This document shows positions 18,105-26,966 of a stretch of DNA of 64,000 bases, piece after piece. The notes below the pieces were generated by a model. It did no database searches, was not told the origin of the DNA, and saw only the letters and a list, made by a program, of their open reading frames with translations. Each line of letters opens with the position of its first letter. Within the stretch, counting starts at the first letter, position 1. This DNA comes from Planctomycetaceae bacterium (GTDB lineage: Bacteria; Planctomycetota; Planctomycetia; Planctomycetales; Planctomycetaceae), in assembly GCA_041398785.1 (NCBI GenBank), contig JAWKUA010000001.1:372001-436000 (forward strand), written 5' to 3'. A program made the position numbers and the translations under genes.

Positions 18105-18201
18105 TGCCTTCGACTCCTGTTGAATGTGCGGCCTGCACCAGGCGATCAATCCCCTGACCTCACACCGATTTTCGTCGCTGTGAATTCGCGGCCGGCACGA
18201 C

Positions 18202-20181
18202 TTACAGCCACGCAAAGCTGACCTGCTGCAGGAATTCAATCACTTCGCGAAATATCACGAATCCCAGGGGCCGGCGTCCACAGTCGATTCGTGCGGTCAC
18301 TGATGTTCCGGGGCGAAGGTCGGAATCTGCGGATTCTGCAACGTCGGCTCTGGCAATGCACGTGAGCTGACCGTCGATGAGCTGAATGGCTGAGTCGACC
18401 GTTGTCAGCGTCGCGTCATGCCGCTCGTCGGGACGAGCACGCAGCAGGTAGCGTACGGTCACGGGCTGATCGGTCGATCGTCGATGAGAATTCAGGTATC
18501 CGATCATCGCGTCGGAAATCCGCAGTTCCAGTTGCCACGGTTCGTTGTCGGGAACGATCTCCAGAAGCAACTGTCCGCGCTGGACCGGGCGTGAAATCAA
18601 TTCGTGAAGCGGTTCACGGCGAAACACCATTCCGTCGACCGGAGCTTCAATGCGCAGGGCGCTGATCCGATCCAGCAGCAGTTGCCGGCGTTCGTTCAGG
18701 TTGTTCAGCCGCAGTTCCAGCAGTTGTTCGTCGGAACTCTGCCGTGTTTCGAGCCCTGCAGGTGATTCATTGCCGGAACCCGTCAGTCGAGCCGTCCGCG
18801 CCGCGGCAAGCTGAGCACCGACGGTATCGATTTCTCCCTGAAGCTGACGCTGCTGAAGCTGCAGGTCCGCGTTTGAAAGTTCCAGCAGCACACTGTGGCT
18901 GCTGACGTGCTGGTCCTGCTGAATCGGCACAGCCTGAACGACTCCGTCTTCCGGCGCGAAAACCCGCTGCCGAAGTTTCGGTGAAAGCTGTCCGGTTGTT
19001 TCAATTTCAAATCGTACTGGCCAGAACAACAACACCACGACCGCCACGGCTCCACTCGCGCCGATCAGTCGTCGCCTGCCGGAAGTTCGCGGGTTCGCAT
19101 TCGGAACAATCGCCCGAAGTCGTTGACGGCAAATCTGCACCAGTTCCTGCAACACGGGTTCGCAAGGCGCTGCGGTGTCCGTGAAGGCTTCAACAACAAG
19201 AACATGTTTCGGGGTGTTGTGATCCTGTTCTGACTGCGGTTGGGAAACAGCTGTGGACGTTTCGTCGCGAGATAGCGGAAGGACGCGAAACCGCGAGACG
19301 CTGTTGGACGCCAGCACTTCAGTCGCACGTTCGATCTCGGGTTCGTTCGCTGGTTCGTCGACGTCAATCCAGCGACTCGCGCAGGATGTCGCAGCGCTTC
19401 CGGCAATCGCCTCGATGGCTCGGACCGAAGCGGCGGCGGGATTGATCTTCTGAACACCGCTCACGGCAATCACGCGACATGCCGTGCCGTTCCGTTCCAA
19501 CAGCGAGACGCGACAGTCGCCGAGCACTGCGGGGGTGCTGTGCGCAATCGCGGCCGCGAGTTCGGGAACGGTACTGCAGTCACTGAGCCGAACAGCCAGC
19601 GCCGTCATCGTCCGCTGCTGCCGCAGCCGGGATTCCGATTCCGTTACCAGTTGACGACTGGCATGTTCCGCGACGACAGACAGCACGGCGTGCCCGGCTT
19701 CGGTCAGCGATTGATCAGTCGCCAGACGTGACGCCGCGACCAGCATCGTGCATCGAATGTTGTCACCAACCGGCGTCGACAGCACCACAACCGAGAGGTC
19801 CGGGTCAGCACACGTCGCCGCGCCGCGGGCCGAAGAAGACTCGGCCAAAGAACATTCGGCCAGAGAAGATTCGGCCCTTGACCATTCGGTCGCCGAGATG
19901 ATCGAAGTGCGCTGGCTGGACGCCTGCAGAACTGCGTCGTCCGGCAGGGCGATGGCGATCGTCCCCGCGTCGGCAAGCCGCTCGACGCTGCCATTCCATG
20001 CGTCGTCAGGCGAATTGTCGTCATGCCGAACCAGGACGAGTTCGACAGCCGGGACGTCTGCGGCAAGGCACAGTGTGTCGCGGCATTCTTCGGCCAGCTT
20101 CGCGATCGAGACGCCGCCGGATGCTTTCTGTTCAAGCTGTTCCAGCCGCGACTCGAAGGCCGGCAGCCATTCGTCTGTCAT
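18202..20181 (-). CDS. GAF-like / HlyD-like hybrid membrane protein, copy 1
   Basis: A 659-residue protein read from the ATG at 20181. The first half (about residues 1-400) is soluble and contains one or two GAF-like regions, for example the stretch VPELAAAIAHSTPAVLGDCRVS. A single membrane segment follows near residue 420 (GASGAVAVVVLLFWPV). The C-terminal half is HlyD-like: VFAPEDGVVQAVPIQQDQHV, a coiled coil, then LRIEAPVDGMVFRREP and a barrel region. It ends in RRPLGFVIFREVIEFLQ. This end and overall layout match the protein at 61006, so the two are paralogues. A cytoplasmic sensor domain fused to a periplasmic adaptor is unusual. It diverges from the TolC-like gene. Confidence 0.82.
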   Translation of the reverse strand: MTDEWLPAFESRLEQLEQKASGGVSIAKLAEECRDTLCLAADVPAVELVLVRHDDNSPDDAWNGSVERLADAGTIAIALPDDAVLQASSQRTSIISATEWSRAESSLAECSLAESSSARGAATCADPDLSVVVLSTPVGDNIRCTMLVAASRLATDQSLTEAGHAVLSVVAEHASRQLVTESESRLRQQRTMTALAVRLSDCSTVPELAAAIAHSTPAVLGDCRVSLLERNGTACRVIAVSGVQKINPAAASVRAIEAIAGSAATSCASRWIDVDEPANEPEIERATEVLASNSVSRFRVLPLSRDETSTAVSQPQSEQDHNTPKHVLVVEAFTDTAAPCEPVLQELVQICRQRLRAIVPNANPRTSGRRRLIGASGAVAVVVLLFWPVRFEIETTGQLSPKLRQRVFAPEDGVVQAVPIQQDQHVSSHSVLLELSNADLQLQQRQLQGEIDTVGAQLAAARTARLTGSGNESPAGLETRQSSDEQLLELRLNNLNERRQLLLDRISALRIEAPVDGMVFRREPLHELISRPVQRGQLLLEIVPDNEPWQLELRISDAMIGYLNSHRRSTDQPVTVRYLLRARPDERHDATLTTVDSAIQLIDGQLTCIARADVAESADSDLRPGTSVTARIDCGRRPLGFVIFREVIEFLQQVSFAWL

Positions 20182-20620
20182 GGCGATCGTTGTGTTCGCG
20201 AAGGACGGAAAGATGTGACGACCGGAATTCTGGCAGGACTGACCGTGAACGGAAGTGAACAAAGGCAGCGCGCGTTCCGCCCGCCGCCGACACTGTCCGG
20301 CGAGCGCATTTCCGGGGCGTGCATGTTCGCTGGCGGTTGACGTGGCCGGCATGGCCTAGACGCACAAGCGCGTGGCGGACTGTAACGATTATCCGGGTTG
20401 TTCCGAGCGTTCGGATTATGCAGGCGGAGGGAAGCAATTCTCGCTGGTTTCGTCGCCCCCAGGGCATGCGGCGGATTCTGACGACTGCAGCGGACGTGAA
20501 AGTCGTGATGAATGATCGGCGTGGATTCGCGCCTCTGACCGATGACAACGTCAGGCAGATTGCACTCCGCAGCGCCACCCGCGCGGCGCGACTTTTCAGG
20601 AGTGTCGCCGGTCAACAGCA
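20182..20620. promoter_or_regulatory. Divergent intergenic region between GAF-HlyD and TolC-like genes
   Basis: About 440 bp separating divergently transcribed export-type genes. It must contain promoters for both directions unless the TolC-like start is further downstream. I saw no clear -35/-10 pair, operator palindrome or RNA gene. Its position makes it a candidate target of the nearby ECF sigma factor. Confidence 0.4.
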
Positions 20621-22684
20621 ATGTCAAATTCCGCTCGGAACCCGAAGGACTCACGCGCTTCCGGCGGCGAATGCGCCGCCGCGGGTTCCGCTGCGCACGC
20701 GCCGGGCATCAGATGGCTGACGCGAATGGTCGCGGCAATGTGCGCCGTGATTGCATCCGGGGTGTTGCTGCTGGCTGGCTGCAGCACTCCAGCCGCCTGG
20801 CAGGAAACTGTGGGAAACGACACATCAGCGATTGACCGAGTCGCGGCAAGAGTCGATCAGCCGGCCACGGAAATTCACACCGCCGCCATGTCCCAGGCTC
20901 CGCTGACCGCGCGGGATCAGATCCGGCTGGACGAGATCTCCTACGTGGACGTGTCGCTGGACGAAGTCTTGCGAGTCGCCATGACGAATTCCGACGTGCT
21001 GCGCGAACTGGGCGGCACGGTCCTGCGGCATCCGGAAATCATGTACTCGCGATTCTCCAACAGCCTGCAGGTGACGGACCCGCGTTTCAGCCCGGAAGCG
21101 GCTCTCAGCGCATTCGACGCGCAGCTGAAGGCGTCCGCGTTTTTCAGCAACAACGACCAGATCTTCAACAATCCGTTCTTCGCCGGAGGCATCACGAACT
21201 TCCGGCAGGATCTGAACGAGTACAACATCGAACTTTCGAAGCGCACCGCCACGGGTTCCCGGTTCGCGCTGCGTTCGATTTCGAAATACGACAGTAACAA
21301 CGCTCCCGGTAATACGTTCCCCAGCGCCTGGGACACGTATCTGGAAGGCGAACTCCGTCAGCCGCTGTTGCAGGGCGGCGGACTGCAGTTCAACCGAATT
21401 GCCGGTCCCGGCAGCAGTCCCGGAGTTTACAACGGCATCCTGCTGGCCAGGGTCAGCGCCGATCGCACTCAGGCGGAATTCGAAGTCGCCGTGCGTGACT
21501 ACGTCAGCAACGTGGTCAATGCGTATTGGGACCTGTACTACTCTTACCGGGATCTCGACGCGCGTTCGCGAGCGATGCAGCGGTCACTGGAAGTCTGGAA
21601 TCGGGTTCGATCACGGCAGCAGAGTGATCTGGATTCCGGAGCTCGTGAATACCTGGCCCGAGAACAGTACTACCGGTTTCGGACGGAGGTCGATGAAGCG
21701 CTGTCCGGCCGGCTGGTGCAGGGGACTCAGAATCGCAACGGCAGCACCGGCGGAACCGTTCGAGGGGCAAGCGGAGTGCAGGTTGCCGAACGCCGGCTGC
21801 GTTTGCTGACGGGAATGGCGATCACGGACGGACAACTGCTGCGCCCATCCGATGAGCCTCTGCTGGCCGATGTCGTGTTCGACTGGGACGCCGTGATGCA
21901 CGAAGCGCTGAATCGCCGGCCGGAAATTCGCCGACAGCAGTTGCAGGTTCGTCGCCGGGAAATGGAACTTCTGGCGGCTCGCAACTTTCTCAACCCGCAG
22001 CTCGACGCCGTGGGACGCTACCGTTTTCGCGGATTCGGGCACGACCTGGTGAATTATGACGGCCTGCAAAGCAGTACGGCTCCGTCTTCGGCCGCGGGCA
22101 GTCTGACCACCGGAGATCTTCAGGAATGGTATCTGGGCGTTGAGTACACGGTTCCGCTGGGATTCCGGAAGGCTCACCTGGCCGTCACGAACTCCGAACT
22201 GATGCTGTCGCGCGAACGGATCATTCTTCGCGAACAGCAGCGCGAAGTTGTCCACGACCTGAGCAACGCGATCACCGACGCGTCACGAGCATACGAAGCA
22301 TGCCGCAACTGCATGAACCGGTACCTGGCGGCTCACGAACTGCTGCAGGCGTACGAAGCCAGAGACCAGAACGACATCGAGATCGACGTCGACCGACTGC
22401 TGGACGCTCAGCGCCGCGTCGCCGAAGCGGAGATCCGCTACTTCCAGTCGCGCACCGAATACGCCGTCGCTCTGAAGAACGTTCATCTGGAAAAAGGTTC
22501 GCTGATGGCCTACAGCGATCTGGAGATTCTGGATGGCGAAGTTCCTGTCGTGACGGAACCCGTGACCGGCACGGAACAGTCCGATGCGGGTCAAGCCGAC
22601 ACCGAGCCGCCCGCCAGGTCGACAACAGCACCGGACGAAGCCAGGGAACCGGAGCCGACGGAACTTGACGATTCCGTCGAATAA
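20621..22684 (+). CDS. TolC-like outer-membrane efflux lipoprotein
   Basis: A 687-residue protein with a lipoprotein signal (VIASGVLLLAGCST) and the pattern of outer membrane efflux proteins. It has a first repeat with VDVSLDEVLRVAMTNSDVLRELG, long helical stretches, and a second repeat with FDWDAVMHEALNRRPEIRRQQLQVRRREMELLAARNFLNPQLDAVG. That is followed by a YTVPLGFRKA segment. The acidic tail after residue 640 is low complexity. The start is uncertain: ATG 20621 leaves about 35 basic residues before the signal, while an internal ATG at 20726 would start closer to it. It forms the outer-membrane channel expected to work with the adjacent HlyD adaptor. Confidence 0.88.
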   Translation: MSNSARNPKDSRASGGECAAAGSAAHAPGIRWLTRMVAAMCAVIASGVLLLAGCSTPAAWQETVGNDTSAIDRVAARVDQPATEIHTAAMSQAPLTARDQIRLDEISYVDVSLDEVLRVAMTNSDVLRELGGTVLRHPEIMYSRFSNSLQVTDPRFSPEAALSAFDAQLKASAFFSNNDQIFNNPFFAGGITNFRQDLNEYNIELSKRTATGSRFALRSISKYDSNNAPGNTFPSAWDTYLEGELRQPLLQGGGLQFNRIAGPGSSPGVYNGILLARVSADRTQAEFEVAVRDYVSNVVNAYWDLYYSYRDLDARSRAMQRSLEVWNRVRSRQQSDLDSGAREYLAREQYYRFRTEVDEALSGRLVQGTQNRNGSTGGTVRGASGVQVAERRLRLLTGMAITDGQLLRPSDEPLLADVVFDWDAVMHEALNRRPEIRRQQLQVRRREMELLAARNFLNPQLDAVGRYRFRGFGHDLVNYDGLQSSTAPSSAAGSLTTGDLQEWYLGVEYTVPLGFRKAHLAVTNSELMLSRERIILREQQREVVHDLSNAITDASRAYEACRNCMNRYLAAHELLQAYEARDQNDIEIDVDRLLDAQRRVAEAEIRYFQSRTEYAVALKNVHLEKGSLMAYSDLEILDGEVPVVTEPVTGTEQSDAGQADTEPPARSTTAPDEAREPEPTELDDSVE

Positions 22685-22907
22685 CGATCGGCAGGACCCG
22701 CTCACGGCGGCAGCGATCACCGTGGACTCCGGCGGGATTCTCTTCAGGCGACCATCCGCGGAACGGGCTTCGTGTAGCGATCCCGCGCCCTGCGACTCCA
22801 GCGCGTGAGATTCCGTGAAAGCCCGCCTGCGAACTGGCGTTGCCCGCTGACAACACGCTACAACGTATTCCTGCCGAAAATTGCCGTTCAATCAGGAAGT
22901 GTCATTC

Positions 22908-23873
22908 ATGAACCCCAGTCGCCGCCAGTTCCTTGCCGCCGCCGCAGCCGCAACCACCGCAACGATTGCCGCGTCGCACGTTGCCGCGTCCGGAGCTTCC
23001 GCCGCGAGCGCCGCCGCCCAGCCGACGGAGTTTTCGTACTGTCTTAACACCGCCACGATCCGCGGCCAGGAACTGGGGATCGAACAGGAAGTGCGCGTCA
23101 CCGCCGAAGCCGGTTATAACGCCATTGAACCGTGGATCGGCAGTCTGCGGAAATTTGTGGAAAGCGGCGGCGTCCTGAAGGATCTGCGATCGCTGATCAG
23201 TGACAGCGGCCTGACCGTCGAAAGCGCGATCGGATTCGCTCAATGGATTGCCGACGACGAAGCCGCTCGAATGAAGGGGCTCGACGAAGCTCGTCGAGAC
23301 ATGGAGATGCTGCGCGAGATCGGCGGGACTCGCATCGCGGCGCCGCCGGTGGGCGCTCACAACGACGGACCGAAGCTGGACCTGATGGTCGTCGCGGATC
23401 GCTACCGAGCTCTGCTGGAAATCGGCGACGAAACCGGCGTCGTACCTCAACTGGAGGTCTGGGGCTTCAGCCGCAACCTTTCTCGACTCGGTGAATCCGT
23501 GGCCGTCTGCGTTGAAGCGGGACATCCAAAAGCCTGCCTGTTGCCGGACGTGTACCACATCTTCAAGGGCGGCTCTGACTTTGCCGGCCTGTCGCTGCTT
23601 TCGGATTCGGCCATTCAGGTGTTTCACATGAATGACTATCCGTCGGAACCTTCGCGGCAGGAGATGAACGATTCGCACCGCGTGTTTCCCGGCGACGGCG
23701 TCGCTCCGCTGGCCGACATCCTGAACATGATCGGCGGCCACGGTCGCAAAGTGGTGCTTTCACTGGAACTGTTCAACCGCGATTACTGGCAGCGCGATGC
23801 GCTTGAGGTTGCAAAGACCGGGCTGCAAAAAATGCAGTCGGCCGTCGCGTCGATCCAGCCAGCCAACGCCTGA
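22908..23873 (+). CDS. Tat-exported sugar phosphate isomerase/epimerase-like TIM-barrel protein
   Basis: A 321-residue protein starting at ATG 22908, with AGGA about 12 bases upstream. It carries a Tat-type signal (PSRRQFLAAAAAA). The mature part looks like the xylose isomerase-like TIM barrel (AP endonuclease 2 family): EAGYNAIEPWIGSL, IGGTRIAAPPVG, LPDVYHIFKGG, VFHMNDYP and VVLSLELFNRDYW supply the usual Glu/Asp/His metal ligands. Members isomerise or epimerise sugars or inositol derivatives; the substrate is unknown here. A Tat signal is common in planctomycetal members. Confidence 0.85.
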   Translation: MNPSRRQFLAAAAAATTATIAASHVAASGASAASAAAQPTEFSYCLNTATIRGQELGIEQEVRVTAEAGYNAIEPWIGSLRKFVESGGVLKDLRSLISDSGLTVESAIGFAQWIADDEAARMKGLDEARRDMEMLREIGGTRIAAPPVGAHNDGPKLDLMVVADRYRALLEIGDETGVVPQLEVWGFSRNLSRLGESVAVCVEAGHPKACLLPDVYHIFKGGSDFAGLSLLSDSAIQVFHMNDYPSEPSRQEMNDSHRVFPGDGVAPLADILNMIGGHGRKVVLSLELFNRDYWQRDALEVAKTGLQKMQSAVASIQPANA

Positions 23874-24300
23874 CAGCCTGCCGCCGGACCCCCGGACGGC
23901 TTCGCCTGGGAGAGGTGCCGGCACGGCTGCGCCGCGAATTGCAAGTACCCCTCCCGGCCGAAGGCCATCAGGGAGGGGTCGAACGAGCGAAGCGACGTTC
24001 GGGGGAGGGGACGTCCGCGCAATGGTCATTCTGCGTTGCAGAACGCTGAACGCGCGCCCGGCCCTCTCCCCGGCATCGCTTCGCTCGCCCGACCTCTCCC
24101 GGACGGCTTCGCCTGGGAGAGGTGGATAGCGCGGACGCTGCGCAGTGAGGTCTGCAGGCCGTGTTGCGTTGGGGGCGTCGGCAATCGGACGTGTTCGAGA
24201 GGTTGCCAAAGCTCAAGCGAAACGTGATGCTTTGCTGCCGGCTGCCGTCGGGCGAACGCGGAAGTTCCTGCGAAACAATCTGCACAAAGGCGCGACAGAC
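23874..24300. repeat. Intergenic block of GC-rich hairpins with a 27-bp direct repeat
   Basis: No gene is seen. The 27-bp sequence CCCGGACGGCTTCGCCTGGG plus AGAGGTG occurs identically at 23891-23917 and 24098-24124. The second copy sits in a hairpin CCTCTCCC (24093-24100) / GGGAGAGG (24115-24122). A separate hairpin CCCCTCCC (23948-23955) / GGGAGGGG (23971-23978) is followed by a CGAACG...CGTTCG pair (23980-24001). This looks like REP-type or other dispersed palindromic repeat clusters between genes. Confidence 0.6.
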
Positions 24301-25569
24301 ATGCTTCGGATTTGCGTATTACTGACCGTGCTGACTTCGACCCTGCCGGCCGAGGAAATCCGCGTTCCGGCTTTCACGTCGTATGTCGATCCCGACGGCG
24401 ACGGCGCGCGAGTGTCGGAGAAACGCGGCGTCACTCAGTGGACCGATCCGGGAACGGAAATCGTGTGGTTCGGCCGGTTTCAGCACACGGGGAAATTGAC
24501 GGCCACGGTCGAACTCAGACTTCCCGCAGGCATGACATCGATGCTGCAGCTCACCGTCGGGCAGCATTCCCGCCAGGCGGAAGTGACTGGTCAGGGTGAC
24601 TCGCTGGTGACCGCAGAGTTTGGTGCGTTCAACATCGCAGACACGGGGTACCAGTCGTTTCGGCTGCGATCCATGAACAGTGAAGGCCATGCAAACGGTG
24701 ACATCGAAGCGCTGGTGCTTGATGGTCCCGCGACCACGGATTCTCACTTCAACCTGAAACCCCGGAGAAACGCGGCTTCGGTTCATTTGTTCTATCCGAT
24801 TCCGAACGACACTCAGATATCGGCGTTCTATTGCGAGATGACGGGGCTGGAAGATCCTCTGTGGTCGTACTACATGGCCTGTGGCTGGCATCGGGGCTAC
24901 TTTGGAATGCAGGTGAACAGTCCCACAGAACGCCGCATCATTTTTAGCGTCTGTGACAGCGGCAACGAAGCCGTTGATCGCAGCAAAGTCGCGGCGGAAG
25001 ATCGGGTGACACTTTTCGACAAGGGCGAAGATGTGTTTTCCGGCGATTTCGGAAACGAGGGCACCGGCGGGCACAGCCACCTGAAGTTCCCCTGGGTCAC
25101 CGGCGCAAAGCAGCGGTTTCTGGTAACCGCGGAACCCGTCGACGAAACTCACACGATTTTCGCCGGCTACTATTTTCGGCCGGACACGCAGCAGTGGATG
25201 CTGATTTCAAGCTGGAAGGCACCGAAAGAAGGCGGCTATCTGCGCGGCCTGTACAGCTTCAGTGAGAACTTCGTCGGCCGAAACGGCCACGTGCTTCGCA
25301 AAGCTCTTTACGGCAATCAGTGGATTCGTGCCGCAGACGGAACGTGGCGGGAATTGACAACCGCCAGGTTCAGTCACGATCCGACCGGCCGGGAAGACCG
25401 ACTCGATCGATTCATGGGAATCGAAGACGGTCAGTTTTTTCTGTCGCACGGCGGGTATGTCGAGGGACAAACAGAATTCGGCAATACGTTCGAACGTCCC
25501 GCCACCGGTGATTCTCCGGCCGGAATGAAACTTCCGCCGCTGCCCGCGCCGCGGCGATCCACGGAATAG
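24301..25569 (+). CDS. Exported DUF5077/DUF3472 protein
   Basis: A 422-residue protein with a signal peptide (MLRICVLLTVLTSTLPAEE). The N-terminal about 120 residues form a beta-sandwich of the DUF5077 type (FTSYVDPDGDGARVSEKRG). The main DUF3472 region begins near SVHLFYPIPND and contains FYCEMTGLEDPLWSYYMACGW, RRIIFSVCDSGNE and a HLKFPWVTGAKQRFLV stretch. These domains are frequent in planctomycetes and Bacteroidetes exported proteins and are presumed carbohydrate-related; no reaction is known to me. It converges with the DUF3365 gene with 5 bp between stops, leaving no room for separate terminators. Confidence 0.85.
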   Translation: MLRICVLLTVLTSTLPAEEIRVPAFTSYVDPDGDGARVSEKRGVTQWTDPGTEIVWFGRFQHTGKLTATVELRLPAGMTSMLQLTVGQHSRQAEVTGQGDSLVTAEFGAFNIADTGYQSFRLRSMNSEGHANGDIEALVLDGPATTDSHFNLKPRRNAASVHLFYPIPNDTQISAFYCEMTGLEDPLWSYYMACGWHRGYFGMQVNSPTERRIIFSVCDSGNEAVDRSKVAAEDRVTLFDKGEDVFSGDFGNEGTGGHSHLKFPWVTGAKQRFLVTAEPVDETHTIFAGYYFRPDTQQWMLISSWKAPKEGGYLRGLYSFSENFVGRNGHVLRKALYGNQWIRAADGTWRELTTARFSHDPTGREDRLDRFMGIEDGQFFLSHGGYVEGQTEFGNTFERPATGDSPAGMKLPPLPAPRRSTE

Positions 25570-25574
25570 GCGAA

Positions 25575-26240
25575 CTACTCCGGCGCGCCGTCTGCCGCGG
25601 GCGCGGGGACTTCGACCCAGAACCAGCCGCGAAGATCGTTTTCGTGGAATCCGGTGGCCTGGTCGCCGGGATACTGCCGCTTCAGCGCGGCCTGAACATC
25701 GGCGGGGATCTGATCTTCGGTGCCGTGGCAGACGACGCACTTCTGCTGCAGACGGATCGGCAGCAGCACTCCCAGCGTTTCGTCCGCCAGAGCGACCAGC
25801 CGCGGCGAATCGACTTGTTCCGTCACGAAATCCGTCGCCCAGTCGGGGGCCGGGTTCATGGAATTGCGCAGCCGGAACGACGTTCGCCCGATGTCGACGC
25901 CGAATTCCTGTTTGACCTGTTCCGCCATAGCGGGAGCTTCCGCGCGACACACGTCAATGGCGGCGGCCGGCCCGTTCTGTTCGATAACGCTTGTCAGCCG
26001 ACCGGAAAGCCTGGTGAACAATGCGTCTCTGGCAGCCAAAGCTGTGGTGTGCTGTTCCTGCTGCGACGCCGAAAGCTGTTCGACAGAATCGATCTGCCGA
26101 ACACTATCGACCGCCTTGTCCGGTGCAGCGACCGAGCCGGAGGTTGCCGACGGCGGCGACGTCGTCGAAGCCTCCCGCCCGCAGCCGTTCAGCAGCAACA
26201 CAGCGATGACAGGAATTGCAGCAGACGGGTTGCGACGCAT
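25575..26240 (-). CDS. DUF3365-type c-heme lipoprotein
   Basis: A 221-residue lipoprotein (lipobox LLLNGC, Cys20). It contains one c-type heme site C168-V-V-C171-H172 near the C terminus, preceded by the helical DUF3365 (Tll0287-like) sensor fold (AIDVCRAEAPAMAEQVKQEFGVDIGRTSFRLRN). The ATG at 26240 has an ideal AAGGAG six bases upstream, which decides the start. It is likely a membrane-attached redox or gas-sensing heme protein; it has no transmembrane kinase partner next to it. Confidence 0.88.
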   Translation of the reverse strand: MRRNPSAAIPVIAVLLLNGCGREASTTSPPSATSGSVAAPDKAVDSVRQIDSVEQLSASQQEQHTTALAARDALFTRLSGRLTSVIEQNGPAAAIDVCRAEAPAMAEQVKQEFGVDIGRTSFRLRNSMNPAPDWATDFVTEQVDSPRLVALADETLGVLLPIRLQQKCVVCHGTEDQIPADVQAALKRQYPGDQATGFHENDLRGWFWVEVPAPAADGAPE

Positions 26241-26504
26241 GATGGCTCCTTCGGACTGTCCGGGAATGTTCCTGGGAAGTGACTGTGGGGGAACGCTCCT
26301 CGCTCCGGCGACGGACTGCGGAACAGTCCGCAACATTCAGCGCACTCCTGACCGGTGATCTCCTGATGTCAGCGCTTCCGGATCAGCAGTGACGTCGTCA
26401 TTGTCGTCTTCCAGCTCTGCCGATCGCGGGTTGTCGCTTTCGGCGGCTGGGTTCTTCGGTTGAGAATTGGCAGAGTCCGACCGGACCTGGCAGCTATTGC
26501 TGAG

Positions 26505-26594
26505 TCAGGTCTGCATTCCGAATTTCGGAAGCACCCACATGTTCAACACGAACCAGCCCGCCAGAACGGCCAGTGGAATCCAGAGGTCTCTCAT
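26505..26594 (-). CDS. 29-residue single-span membrane miniprotein
   Basis: A short ORF: ATG at 26594 with AAGG eight bases before it. It encodes MRDLWIPLAVLAGWFVLNMW followed by VLPKFGMQT. The whole product is one hydrophobic helix with charged ends, a plausible inner-membrane miniprotein. I believe similar short sequences (an LAVLAGWFVLN-type core followed by VLPxxG) recur in planctomycetes, but this is from memory. The frame continues upstream without a stop to 26873, so a longer product is possible; composition favours the short form. Confidence 0.5.
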   Translation of the reverse strand: MRDLWIPLAVLAGWFVLNMWVLPKFGMQT

Positions 26595-26966
26595 CGTCTT
26601 GCCTTCTTTGTTGGTCTTGCTGTGCCAGTTCTGCTCGCCGCGCCACAAGGTGTGACGTAACCGCTCAGTCCGCACGAATCGGTCCCCACGTTGTTGTGTT
26701 GTCGTTTGCTGCGGAGTAGCGGCAAATGTCGTGCCTTCCGATTTATCGAATCCGGGCAGCCAGACGCGTGAAACAATTCGATCGCCGCGAACATTGTGGA
26801 ACGAGTCCGCCATGTGCCGCGACTTGTGTTGAGAAGTATTTCCTTCTGATCGCCTGCAGGCAATGATTGGCATTCAAGTTGCGAACGGTATCCGTCCGTC
26901 CCCGGCTTGTGCGGCGGGTGACCGCGCTGTCGTGGCAGCGTTCCGTTTACTCTCGATTGAGGAGAA
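26595..26966. other. Intergenic region without a supported gene
   Basis: About 370 bp upstream of the phospholipase A2-like gene and of the divergent miniprotein. Several short frames cross it but none has a ribosome-binding site or protein-like composition. Promoters of both neighbours should lie here; none could be assigned. Confidence 0.4.
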
